This document shows positions 1-6,437 of a stretch of DNA of 6,670 nucleotides, piece by piece; the first letter of the stretch is position 1, and each line of letters starts with the position of its first letter. Under the pieces are notes generated by a model. The model was not told the DNA's origin. It was given only the letters and a program-made list of their open reading frames with translations, and made no database searches. Made by a program: the position numbers and the translations under genes. The DNA comes from Oligoflexia bacterium (lineage in GTDB: Bacteria > Bdellovibrionota > JAFGOL01), in assembly GCA_016926495.1 (NCBI GenBank), contig JAFGOL010000081.1, positions 1 to 6,670 on the forward strand. The letters are read 5' to 3'.

Positions 1-1
1 G

Positions 2-175
2 GGACCTGACAGGAAAAAACATCTTTTGAAGAAAGGGGAAAAGATAGGCAGGAATAACGGAGTAATTATGGAAATAGACAAGGGACAGGTCCAGATACTT
101 GAAACTTATGTCGGAGTTGACGGAAACAAGATAGAAAAATCGACAATCAAAAATGTGATGAACGCGGGTTTATAG
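2..175 (+). CDS. pilP: PilP-like type IV pilus assembly protein, C-terminal fragment
   Basis: This is the 3' end of a gene that begins before the window; 57 residues are visible before the TAG at 173-175. The fragment has a KKGEKIGRNNGVI stretch followed by an ME-IDKGQVQILE beta pattern. This matches the end of the PilP C-terminal beta-domain, which typically reads 'G..IG.N.G.V..I....I.V.E'. PilP is an inner-membrane-anchored periplasmic lipoprotein. In the type IVa pilus machine it bridges the PilN/PilO platform to the N-terminal domains of the PilQ secretin. The support is the weak motif plus position directly upstream of pilQ, the standard pilMNOPQ order. The stop codon overlaps the pilQ Shine-Dalgarno, so the two are probably translationally coupled in one operon. 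The N-terminal lipobox and Pro-rich region that would confirm PilP lie outside the window. A distant GspC-like homologue is possible but unlikely beside a PilQ-type secretin. Confidence 0.75.
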   Translation, partial: GPDRKKHLLKKGEKIGRNNGVIMEIDKGQVQILETYVGVDGNKIEKSTIKNVMNAGL

Positions 176-180
176 GAGGA
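174..180 (+). promoter_or_regulatory. Ribosome binding site of pilQ (decides start)
   Basis: AGGAGGA lies 5 bases before the ATG at 186 but only 2 bases before an in-frame TTG at 183. The ATG is therefore the better start, and it gives a clean MKK signal peptide. The site overlaps the pilP stop codon. Confidence 0.8.
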
Positions 181-185
181 GTTTG

Positions 186-2576
186 ATGAAAAAAATATGG
201 ATATTGGTTCTTTTGGCGATATTGGGTTCGTGCAGTACAAACCGGACTTTATCCGATAATGATAATGATCCTTTTGCCATATTCAAAACTCCCGCCGAAA
301 AGGCCAGGATGCACTACCTGAAAAAAGGTCAGAGAGAATATGTATATGTGGAAGGCGACAAACTGAAGGATTACACGGTAGTGACCAGCGATAACGGAAT
401 GGCATTGAATGTTAAAGGGTACAGAATAATAGGAAGCTCGGATACTTTGTCCTCGAGTGACGTTATTAATGATATACGCACTTTGCCCACGGTAGACGGT
501 TCCACCCTGGATATATCTACAAAAGGCAGGCAGGGCTTCAGAATTTATAAAAGGAAAAGCGGTCTGGTGCTTGCCATGGGAAACGGATATAAAGAGATTG
601 CCGATGATGAGCTTGATGAGCTGGAATCCGAGGTAGTCGGCAATACAAGCGCAAACGACCAGCTTGATGATTTGCTTGAAGCAAGCAAGGACAGAGATCT
701 CAAAATAATGGAAAGCGAGCAGGGCATGAAGGGAGCCGAATCCGATGCGGCTCTCAGCGACCTTGAAGACGAGTTTAAAAACGCGAAGCCGTCCGCTCCC
801 GTCAAATCCGATCTGGACAGGGAACTGGATGAACTCGCCGAAGAGGCTCCAAAACCAAAGTTTGAAGAAGATATTCTTGATCTTGAGCCGGAACCCAAGA
901 CAGGGGATGCTGATCTCGCGTTTGACGAAGTTGAAGAGGTTGATACTGAACTAAACAGTTCGTCCAGAATAAGGAATATCGAGTTTTTAAGGTTAACGGA
1001 TTCAACACGCCTGGTAGTGTCCTCAAACAAAACTGTTGAATATGAAAAGTCAGAGGCTCCCGATCACAACCAGGTAATAATAGATATAAGGAATACTTAT
1101 CTGCCTAAAAGATTCGCCAGACCTCTGGATACAAGTGAGTTTCAGGGTCCTGTTACCATGATCAGCCCTTATCAGCTAAAAGGACCTTATAGGACCGTAA
1201 GGCTTGTAATCCAGTTGAGGAGCAAGGTGGTTCCGCAAATATCGCAGGAAGACACGAATCTTTACGTGGATTTTCCGATCGGCGACGAAGGAATTCTGCA
1301 GGCGGAAGAAGAGGACCTTGCAATGGCGGGAATGGTCAATGTTGATGAATTCGCGCCTACAGAGGTGAATGATGTTGAAGCAGCCAGAAAGATGTCAAGA
1401 ATGAATTTTCAGGATTATCTGGCAAAGCCCATGCAGTTTTACGGGACAAGGATGTCCATAGAAGTAGCGCAGGCTGATGTTATGGATGTCCTGAGGCTTA
1501 TTCAGGAAGTAAGCGGAATGAATATAGTTGTGTCCGGAAATGTTAAAGGCAACATAAACCTCAGCCTCAAAAATGTTCCATGGGATCAGGCCCTGAGCGT
1601 GGTTTTGCAAAATGCGCAGTTGGGATATGTCAGGCAGGGGTCGGTTATAAGGGTCGCTCCTCTTACGGATTTACGTGATGAAAGACAGCTCGCGGCCCAG
1701 GCCGTTGAGGCAAATAACAGTCTTGAGCCCATAAGGCTTCTGGTACTTAAGCTTGATTATATAGAGGCGGAAAGAATAAAGGATAAAATTTCCGTTATTC
1801 TTTCGTCAAGAGGAAAGGTTTCAGTGGATACCGAGACCAATTCCCTTATAATAACGGATATCGAGGAAAATGTGCTTAAGGCAAGCAGGCTGCTTAAGGC
1901 AATTGACAAAAAGCCCGCACAGATTGTTATAGAGTCAAATATAATAGAAGCAAGCGAGGCATGGATAAGGGGTATGGGTTTCAACTGGGCAACTGACGGA
2001 GGGGATATCGGATTCAGGAATGTAAGCGGGTATGGAAATATTTCCACGGTTATAGGCGCCGCGTCTGTTAAAGGCGACGTAAGAATTATATCGGCCCCAA
2101 GAATATCCACCCTGGACAGAAAAAAAGCCAGCATAATACAGGGAACGCAGGTTGCTTATAAAACATCCACCCCCCTGGAAGGCGGAGGTGTCACGGATAA
2201 GATTGAATTTGAGAATATTTCCGTGGAACTGAACGTTGTTCCAAAGGTAACGTCAAAAAATGAAATTATTCTTGATATAGATGTAAAGCGTGAATTTCCT
2301 GATTACATGCTGCGCAGTTCGAGGAAATTACCTCCGGGTGTCGGTGTAAGGAAGGCCGTGTCCCAGGTATTATTAAGCAACGGAGGAACGGCCGTTATAG
2401 GCGGATTATACTCTGTTGATAACGGTGATGCCGACGCGGGCGTTCCGTTGCTGAAAAAGATACCCATTATAGGATGGTTTTTCGGTAAAAGCGAGACACG
2501 AGAAATGAAGACGGAACTCCTGATATTTCTGAAGGCGACTATTGTTGAAGAGTCGAGCATGACGGCCATGAAATAA
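186..2576 (+). CDS. pilQ: PilQ, type IV pilus outer-membrane secretin (lipoprotein type)
   Basis: PilQ forms the multimeric outer-membrane pore through which the type IVa pilus extends and retracts. The 796-residue product begins MKKIWILVLLAILGSC, a short signal peptide ending in a lipobox with Cys16, so it is predicted to be lipidated. Domains in order: a beta-rich, possibly AMIN-like region (about 50-130); a disordered linker with over a third Asp/Glu (about 135-258); a clearer AMIN domain (about 260-365), which in PilQ proteins binds peptidoglycan; an STN/N0 domain (about 421-492) with 'NVPWDQALSVVL'; an N1 secretin domain (about 516-588); and the C-terminal secretin domain (about 590-787). 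The last contains 'IISAPRISTLD' and the signature 'VPLLKKIPIIGWFFG' (about 753-767). Length is within the usual PilQ range, and PilP upstream supports the pilus assignment over a type II secretion GspD. Gene end to gene end, it converges on the next gene with 2 bases between. ATA and AGG are prominent Ile and Arg codons. Confidence 0.96.
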   Translation: MKKIWILVLLAILGSCSTNRTLSDNDNDPFAIFKTPAEKARMHYLKKGQREYVYVEGDKLKDYTVVTSDNGMALNVKGYRIIGSSDTLSSSDVINDIRTLPTVDGSTLDISTKGRQGFRIYKRKSGLVLAMGNGYKEIADDELDELESEVVGNTSANDQLDDLLEASKDRDLKIMESEQGMKGAESDAALSDLEDEFKNAKPSAPVKSDLDRELDELAEEAPKPKFEEDILDLEPEPKTGDADLAFDEVEEVDTELNSSSRIRNIEFLRLTDSTRLVVSSNKTVEYEKSEAPDHNQVIIDIRNTYLPKRFARPLDTSEFQGPVTMISPYQLKGPYRTVRLVIQLRSKVVPQISQEDTNLYVDFPIGDEGILQAEEEDLAMAGMVNVDEFAPTEVNDVEAARKMSRMNFQDYLAKPMQFYGTRMSIEVAQADVMDVLRLIQEVSGMNIVVSGNVKGNINLSLKNVPWDQALSVVLQNAQLGYVRQGSVIRVAPLTDLRDERQLAAQAVEANNSLEPIRLLVLKLDYIEAERIKDKISVILSSRGKVSVDTETNSLIITDIEENVLKASRLLKAIDKKPAQIVIESNIIEASEAWIRGMGFNWATDGGDIGFRNVSGYGNISTVIGAASVKGDVRIISAPRISTLDRKKASIIQGTQVAYKTSTPLEGGGVTDKIEFENISVELNVVPKVTSKNEIILDIDVKREFPDYMLRSSRKLPPGVGVRKAVSQVLLSNGGTAVIGGLYSVDNGDADAGVPLLKKIPIIGWFFGKSETREMKTELLIFLKATIVEESSMTAMK

Positions 2577-2578
2577 CT

Positions 2579-3649
2579 TCAGCCCGAATAGTCCTGTTTG
2601 TATTTTTGAATTTTTACAAGAAGCCGGTTCAGTTTTGCAAGTCCGGGTTTTTGCCTAAGTTCGTCATTCGGCACTATCCAATCGTCGTTGCTGAAGTCGG
2701 TAAGAAACTCAATCTGGTTTTCCTCGTTGTTTTTTTCGGCTATCAGGTGTTCGGTTACGTAATCGTCGTGCCGGTCCGGCGATGCCTGCTGCTCATGGTT
2801 TTCGTCCGCGGCTGCTTCTTCAGGAGTTTCTTCGGACGCAGGTTCTGACTCAGCTTCTGATAATACCGATGTAATTACCAGCCCGAGTTCTTCTTCGATG
2901 CTGTTTATTTTTTCTTTTATTCTGGTATTATCGGGATCTTTGTCGCGCATTTTTTTATATACGGTTAACGCCTTGTTTTTGTGTCCCTGTTCCTCCAGTA
3001 ATTCAGCAATGGTCATGGTGCTCAGGTCCATCAATACTTCATCGTCGTCTTCGCCGTCCTTGACGCCGAATATCTGCCATACCGGCTTTTCCTGGAATGC
3101 GTTTTCTATCGTACTGCCCGCGTTCTCGGATATTGAGCCCGTCTCGCTGTATAAATCAGGAGGGACATTGCTTACGGGCAGGGGAGGTATGTCGATTTCT
3201 TCCGCCGCTTCTGTCACGACGGCTTCGTTTTTTCCGGCATATTCCAGTTCGTCCACTCTTTTGGCTATTTCGCTGTCCCTGGGATTAAGGAACAGCACCA
3301 TCTTATAGGATTTCAGGCTGTTTACGGTATCGTTCATACCGTAATATGATTCAGCCAGCAGCTTTTGGGCGAGGTAATTATCAGGAGCCTCTGAAATGAC
3401 TTTTTCCAGTTCTGTGATTGCCTCTTTATACATCTGCTTATCATAGTAGCATCTCGCAAGGGCGACCATTCCGCTTATGAACCCCGGATGGCGCTCAAGG
3501 CCCTCTTTACATATTTCTATGGCCTCGTCAATCAGGTTGCTTTTCCTGTAAGCTTCGGCCAGCGGCGCAAATACTCTTGAAGCGGGATTTTCCTGATATA
3601 TTTTCAGATATTGTTCCAGGAACGGATCATATTTTGAGTTACCCTGCAT
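2579..3649 (-). CDS. TPR-repeat protein, function unknown
   Basis: A 356-residue protein with no signal peptide or membrane segment, so probably cytoplasmic. Three consecutive tetratricopeptide repeats are visible (about 24-57, 58-91, 92-125), with classic spacing in 'FAPLAEAYRKSNLIDEAIEI' and 'ALARCYYDKQMYKEAI'. After a Pro/Glu-rich linker comes a fourth repeat (about 209-242, 'IAELLEEQGHKNKALTVYKK'), a short helix, a very acidic stretch, and a C-terminal helix around 'KLNRLLVKIQKYK'. TPRs mediate protein-protein contacts; the partner is unknown. Similar proteins starting near 'P.SR.FAPLAEAYRK' occur in deltaproteobacterial genomes (recalled). The start is uncertain. An in-frame ATG at 3700 would add 17 residues, but a possible -10 box at 3712-3717 would put transcription only a few bases before it, and homologues start close to the first TPR, so I prefer the ATG at 3649. 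Neither start has a good Shine-Dalgarno. It is convergent with pilQ and divergent from transketolase, so a pilus role is possible but unsupported. Confidence 0.88.
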   Translation of the reverse strand: MQGNSKYDPFLEQYLKIYQENPASRVFAPLAEAYRKSNLIDEAIEICKEGLERHPGFISGMVALARCYYDKQMYKEAITELEKVISEAPDNYLAQKLLAESYYGMNDTVNSLKSYKMVLFLNPRDSEIAKRVDELEYAGKNEAVVTEAAEEIDIPPLPVSNVPPDLYSETGSISENAGSTIENAFQEKPVWQIFGVKDGEDDDEVLMDLSTMTIAELLEEQGHKNKALTVYKKMRDKDPDNTRIKEKINSIEEELGLVITSVLSEAESEPASEETPEEAAADENHEQQASPDRHDDYVTEHLIAEKNNEENQIEFLTDFSNDDWIVPNDELRQKPGLAKLNRLLVKIQKYKQDYSG

Positions 3650-3708
3650 AATGCTATGATATTTAAAAGTAAAATATTTAGCAAGTTGGATTGATGGCAT
3701 ATCTGTAA

Positions 3709-3737
3709 TTGACTATATTTTACTACTTTGTTAAAGC
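3709..3737 (+). promoter_or_regulatory. Possible promoter for transketolase
   Basis: TTGACT (3709-3714; 5 of 6 to the -35 consensus) is followed after 17 bases by TAAAGC (3732-3737; 3 of 6). The -35 overlaps the proposed opposing -10 of the TPR gene. An alternative pair, TTGTTT (3740-3745) and TATTAC (3763-3768), also has a 17-base spacer but would start transcription almost on the ribosome binding site. Confidence 0.3.
3712..3717 (-). promoter_or_regulatory. Possible -10 element for the TPR gene
   Basis: The minus strand reads TATAGT (5 of 6 to TATAAT) in the AT-rich divergent region. No convincing -35 lies 16-18 bases upstream. Transcription would begin near 3705, giving a leader of about 56 bases to the ATG at 3649. 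This is a weak call. Confidence 0.3.
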
Positions 3738-3776
3738 ATTTGTTTAGTCTGATTTATTTTGATATTACATTCTGTT

Positions 3777-3782
3777 GGAGGA
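3777..3782 (+). promoter_or_regulatory. Ribosome binding site of transketolase (decides start)
   Basis: GGAGGA sits 6 bases before the ATG at 3789. An in-frame TTG at 3759 lies upstream of this site and would add 10 residues that do not look like the family's N-terminus, so the ATG is chosen. Confidence 0.8.
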
Positions 3783-3788
3783 TTTTTT

Positions 3789-5780
3789 ATGAAAATCAGG
3801 TATGATAAATCCGGAGTTGAACAGTGTATTAAGAGCATCAGGGTGTTGTCTGCTGATGCTGTTGAGGCCGCGAAATCGGGACATCCGGGTATGCCTTTGG
3901 GTTGTGCGGACCTGGCTTTTATACTATGGCATTATTTTTTAAGATTTAAGCCCGATGACCCGCAATGGGTGGGGCGTGATATTTTTGTACTTTCAGCGGG
4001 TCACGGTTCCATGCTGCTTTATTCCTTACTGCATCTGTACGGCTTTGGGGTCAGCCTGGAGGATATCAAAAACTTCCGGCAACTGGACTCCGTTACGCCC
4101 GGTCATCCGGAATACGGTATTACAAAAGGCGTGGAGACAACAACGGGCCCCCTGGGACAGGGTTTTGCAACCGGTGTGGGTTTTGCCATAGCAAGAAAGA
4201 TCATGCAGGAAAGGGTGCCGGCTTTCGGAAAAACAAAGGTTTACGCGATTGTCAGCGACGGTGATTTGATGGAAGGTATTTCAACCGAGGCCGCGAGCCT
4301 TGCCGGGCATCTGGGCCTTGATAACCTTATATACCTGTATGATAAAAATATGATTTCAATCGAAGGTTCTACGGATCTGGCCTTTACAGAGGATATTCCG
4401 GCCAAATTCCGGGCAATGGGCTGGCATACAATGGTTGTAGACGGCCATGATCATTCACAGGTAATAGGTGCCCTTAACACGGCTAACAGCCACAAGGGCT
4501 CTCCTGTTTTAATTATCGCAAATACCGTAATCGGTAAGGGAGCAAAATGCAAACAGGGCAGCGCGGAATCGCATGGAGCCCCTCTGGGCAGGGAAGAATT
4601 GCAGTGCCTGAGGGAAAATCTTGAATGGGACTGTCCTCCATTTGAAGTTCCGTCCGGGGTTTATGAATTTACCGGTGAAAAGATAAAATTCATGGAAACG
4701 GAATATAAGAAATGGAATGAAGAATTCAGGGCTTGTCTTGATGTTAAAACCGTCGAAGACGGTGTGAGAAAAATAAGCAGTACCGGGATTCCCGAAGAAC
4801 TATACGATGAATTGAGATCCCTGGCTAAAAACAACAAGGAAGCATCCAGAAAAACATCCGGCAGGTGCATTCAGGTCCTTTCAAAATACCTGCCTAATTT
4901 ACTGGGCGGTTCGGCTGATCTGGCGCCATCCAATAATACCGCCATAAAGGATAGTCCTTTCATAGCTCCCGGCGATTTTAAGGGAAAAAATATTCACTAC
5001 GGGGTCAGGGAACATTCGATGGGTGCAGTCGCAAACGGCATATCGCTTCACGGCGGGTTTATTCCCTTTGTCAGTACGTTCCTTATATTTTCGGATTACA
5101 TGAGGCCGGCTATAAGGCTGTGTTCCCTGATGGAAAAGCAGGTTATTTATGTATTTACCCATGACAGTATATTTGTGGGCGAAGACGGGCCGACGCATCA
5201 GCCCATTGAACAGATTAATTCTTTAAGACTTATACCTCATTTAAAAGTTTTGCGTCCCTGTAACGAAGCAGAAACTGTTGAATCGTGGATTTTTGCCATT
5301 GAGAATAAAAATGCACCGACTGCCATTATATTATCGAGGCAGGATTTGGAACCTGTTTTGGAGCTTCCGCAAAAGGATATAATCAACGGGGTTTGCAAGG
5401 GCGCTTATATTGCTGCAAAGGAAAAGACTCCTGAACTTGAATGTGTCGTCGTTGCTTCAGGCAGTGAAATAGTCACCGCAGTAAAAATGAGGCAGAAACT
5501 CGGCGCTGAAAACTGGATGCGAATTGTATCCATGCCCTGTATGGAATTGTTCCTGGAACAGGACAACGCTTACAGGAATTCGGTCCTTCCTCCTGATGTT
5601 AAAAAGGTATCCATAGAAGCGGGAAGTACCAGGTTATGGAGCGGCATAGTAGGTAGTGACGGCCTGTCAATCGGTATAGATACGTTCGGCGCTTCAGGAC
5701 CCGCTGAACAGGTCGCTAAAAAAATGGGCATCGACGTTGATTCCGTTGCCGCAAGGGTTAAAAGTTATCTTTCGTTATAA
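3789..5780 (+). CDS. tkt: Transketolase
   Basis: Transketolase is a thiamine-diphosphate enzyme that moves two-carbon ketol units between sugar phosphates in the non-oxidative pentose phosphate pathway (and in Calvin-type cycles where present). The 663-residue product is full length, the same as the E. coli enzyme. N-terminal cofactor domain: SGHPGMP (about 30-36, catalytic-site His32), GHGSMLLY (71-78), GPLGQG (120-125), and the ThDP/Mg motif SDGDLMEG (156-163) continuing to DKNMIS with Asn187. Pyrimidine-binding domain: SRKTSG (Arg354), GGSADLAPSN, REHSMG with catalytic Glu408, THDS (His458), GEDGPTHQP (His470) and LSRQ (Arg517). A C-terminal domain follows. These positions line up with known E. 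coli active-site residues. Small variations are Ser156 where many enzymes have Gly, and Phe in HDSIFVGEDG where Gly is common. No partner pathway gene (talB, rpe, cbb genes) is in the window. It appears monocistronic, closed by the terminator at 5803-5842. Confidence 0.97.
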   Translation: MKIRYDKSGVEQCIKSIRVLSADAVEAAKSGHPGMPLGCADLAFILWHYFLRFKPDDPQWVGRDIFVLSAGHGSMLLYSLLHLYGFGVSLEDIKNFRQLDSVTPGHPEYGITKGVETTTGPLGQGFATGVGFAIARKIMQERVPAFGKTKVYAIVSDGDLMEGISTEAASLAGHLGLDNLIYLYDKNMISIEGSTDLAFTEDIPAKFRAMGWHTMVVDGHDHSQVIGALNTANSHKGSPVLIIANTVIGKGAKCKQGSAESHGAPLGREELQCLRENLEWDCPPFEVPSGVYEFTGEKIKFMETEYKKWNEEFRACLDVKTVEDGVRKISSTGIPEELYDELRSLAKNNKEASRKTSGRCIQVLSKYLPNLLGGSADLAPSNNTAIKDSPFIAPGDFKGKNIHYGVREHSMGAVANGISLHGGFIPFVSTFLIFSDYMRPAIRLCSLMEKQVIYVFTHDSIFVGEDGPTHQPIEQINSLRLIPHLKVLRPCNEAETVESWIFAIENKNAPTAIILSRQDLEPVLELPQKDIINGVCKGAYIAAKEKTPELECVVVASGSEIVTAVKMRQKLGAENWMRIVSMPCMELFLEQDNAYRNSVLPPDVKKVSIEAGSTRLWSGIVGSDGLSIGIDTFGASGPAEQVAKKMGIDVDSVAARVKSYLSL

Positions 5781-5802
5781 TTTAATTCTGGCTCATTTTG
5801 AG

Positions 5803-5842
5803 AAAAAAAAAGAGGCTGCTTGTTAGCAGCCTCTTTTTTTTT
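5803..5842. terminator. Bidirectional rho-independent terminator
   Basis: A perfect stem AGAGGCTGCT (5811-5820) / AGCAGCCTCT (5825-5834) encloses a TGTT loop. It is flanked by eight A (5803-5810) and eight T (5835-5842), so the pairing extends to 18 bp. The T-tract serves the transketolase gene ending at 5780. Read from the other strand, the A-tract becomes the T-tract for the outer-membrane protein gene ending at 5864. Confidence 0.95.
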
Positions 5843-5863
5843 AACATTCGTTCGCTTTACTGA

Positions 5864-6334
5864 TTACAGGTCCATGCTGAAAGCAGGTCCAACTGTGATC
5901 ATCCAGAACCTCGGAGCATTCAATGTGTATCCGAAAGTGAAGTCAAGACCAGCCTGCATACCTTCTCCTATCGGATAAAGTCCACCGACTCTAATCTTTA
6001 AACCAAACTGATGTTCGTCAACTCCCTGATAACCCATTCCCAACTTAAAATAAGAGAAAGGCATAGAAAGTTTAACTTCCGGACCAATAAACAGACCTTT
6101 TCCCCATGTTCCGCCAAATTTTGTCATGTCGAAGTCAAAAGCTCCACCGACTGCAAGATCTTGAAGGAAACCATCGGTCTGCATTAGGGAGTAGTAAACG
6201 CCTGCACCAACATCAAAACCGTTAGCTCCACCCTGAGTTCGTGCATAGCCAACTTTGGCGTCTAATGTTAGCTCACTTGCAAACAATGGTGCACTAAGAA
6301 CAGCAAATAGAGCTGCTAATACAACTTTTCTCAT
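5864..6334 (-). CDS. Small exported protein, probable outer-membrane beta-barrel; not recognised
   Basis: A 156-residue protein with a Sec signal peptide, MRKVVLAALFAVLSAPLFA, probably cut after Ala19 to leave about 137 residues. The mature part is rich in Gly and aromatics. It has repeated alternating polar/hydrophobic segments with short turns (for example 'FDVGAGVYYSL', 'LFIGPEVKLSM', 'FGLKIRVGGLYPI', 'MQAGLDFTFGYTL', 'FWMITVGPAF'), a pattern typical of small outer-membrane beta-barrels. The size would suit about eight strands. There is no cysteine and no C-terminal Phe (it ends MDL), so a barrel is inferred, not shown. The start is the ATG at 6334, 6 bases after a perfect AAGGAGG; an in-frame TTG at 6340 abuts that site and is rejected. 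Gly codons are 12 GGT, 10 GGA, 3 GGC and no GGG, unlike its neighbours. Together with a strong promoter this suggests high expression. Function unknown. Confidence 0.87.
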   Translation of the reverse strand: MRKVVLAALFAVLSAPLFASELTLDAKVGYARTQGGANGFDVGAGVYYSLMQTDGFLQDLAVGGAFDFDMTKFGGTWGKGLFIGPEVKLSMPFSYFKLGMGYQGVDEHQFGLKIRVGGLYPIGEGMQAGLDFTFGYTLNAPRFWMITVGPAFSMDL

Positions 6335-6340
6335 TTCCAA

Positions 6341-6347
6341 CCTCCTT
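6341..6347 (-). promoter_or_regulatory. Ribosome binding site of the small outer-membrane protein gene
   Basis: The minus strand reads AAGGAGG, a full match to the anti-Shine-Dalgarno core, 6 bases before the ATG at 6334. It fixes that start and excludes the TTG at 6340. Confidence 0.85.
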
Positions 6348-6374
6348 AAAAAATATACTGGAAATACATTGGGG

Positions 6375-6403
6375 ATTATTAAATGTACTTTTGATTATGT
6401 CAA
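6375..6403 (-). promoter_or_regulatory. Strong sigma-70-type promoter of the small outer-membrane protein gene
   Basis: On the minus strand, a perfect TTGACA -35 (6398-6403) is followed by exactly 17 bases and then AATAAT (6375-6380; 5 of 6 to TATAAT). Transcription would start near 6368, giving a leader of about 34 bases with the ribosome binding site near its end. It is the best promoter in the window. Confidence 0.8.
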
Positions 6404-6418
6404 ACAATTATTTGTTTG
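6401..6418. repeat. Perfect inverted repeat over the -35 box, possible operator
   Basis: CAAACAA (6401-6407) and TTGTTTG (6412-6418) are exact inverted copies separated by TTAT. The left arm overlaps the -35 element (6398-6403) of the minus-strand promoter. A dimeric repressor bound here would block that promoter; an activator could also bind just upstream. Because it is AT-rich and only 7 bp per arm, chance is possible. Confidence 0.45.
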
Positions 6419-6437
6419 TGATCCTAAAAAAATATTG

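Noticed and set aside
545..1030. A 161-codon open frame on the minus strand, very serine-rich
   Set aside because: It is the antisense shadow of the Asp/Glu-rich linker of PilQ (GA-rich codons read as Ser in reverse) and has no ribosome binding site or recognisable domain.
1757..2134. A 125-codon open frame on the minus strand inside pilQ
   Set aside because: It lies wholly within the conserved N1 and secretin domains of PilQ and shows no independent coding signal.
2898..3308. Open frame on the plus strand opposite the TPR gene
   Set aside because: The minus-strand frame encodes clear TPR repeats; this frame gives Ser/Leu-rich sequence with no motif.
4899..5198. A 99-codon minus-strand open frame inside the transketolase gene
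   Set aside because: It overlaps the most conserved catalytic motifs of transketolase and is an antisense shadow.
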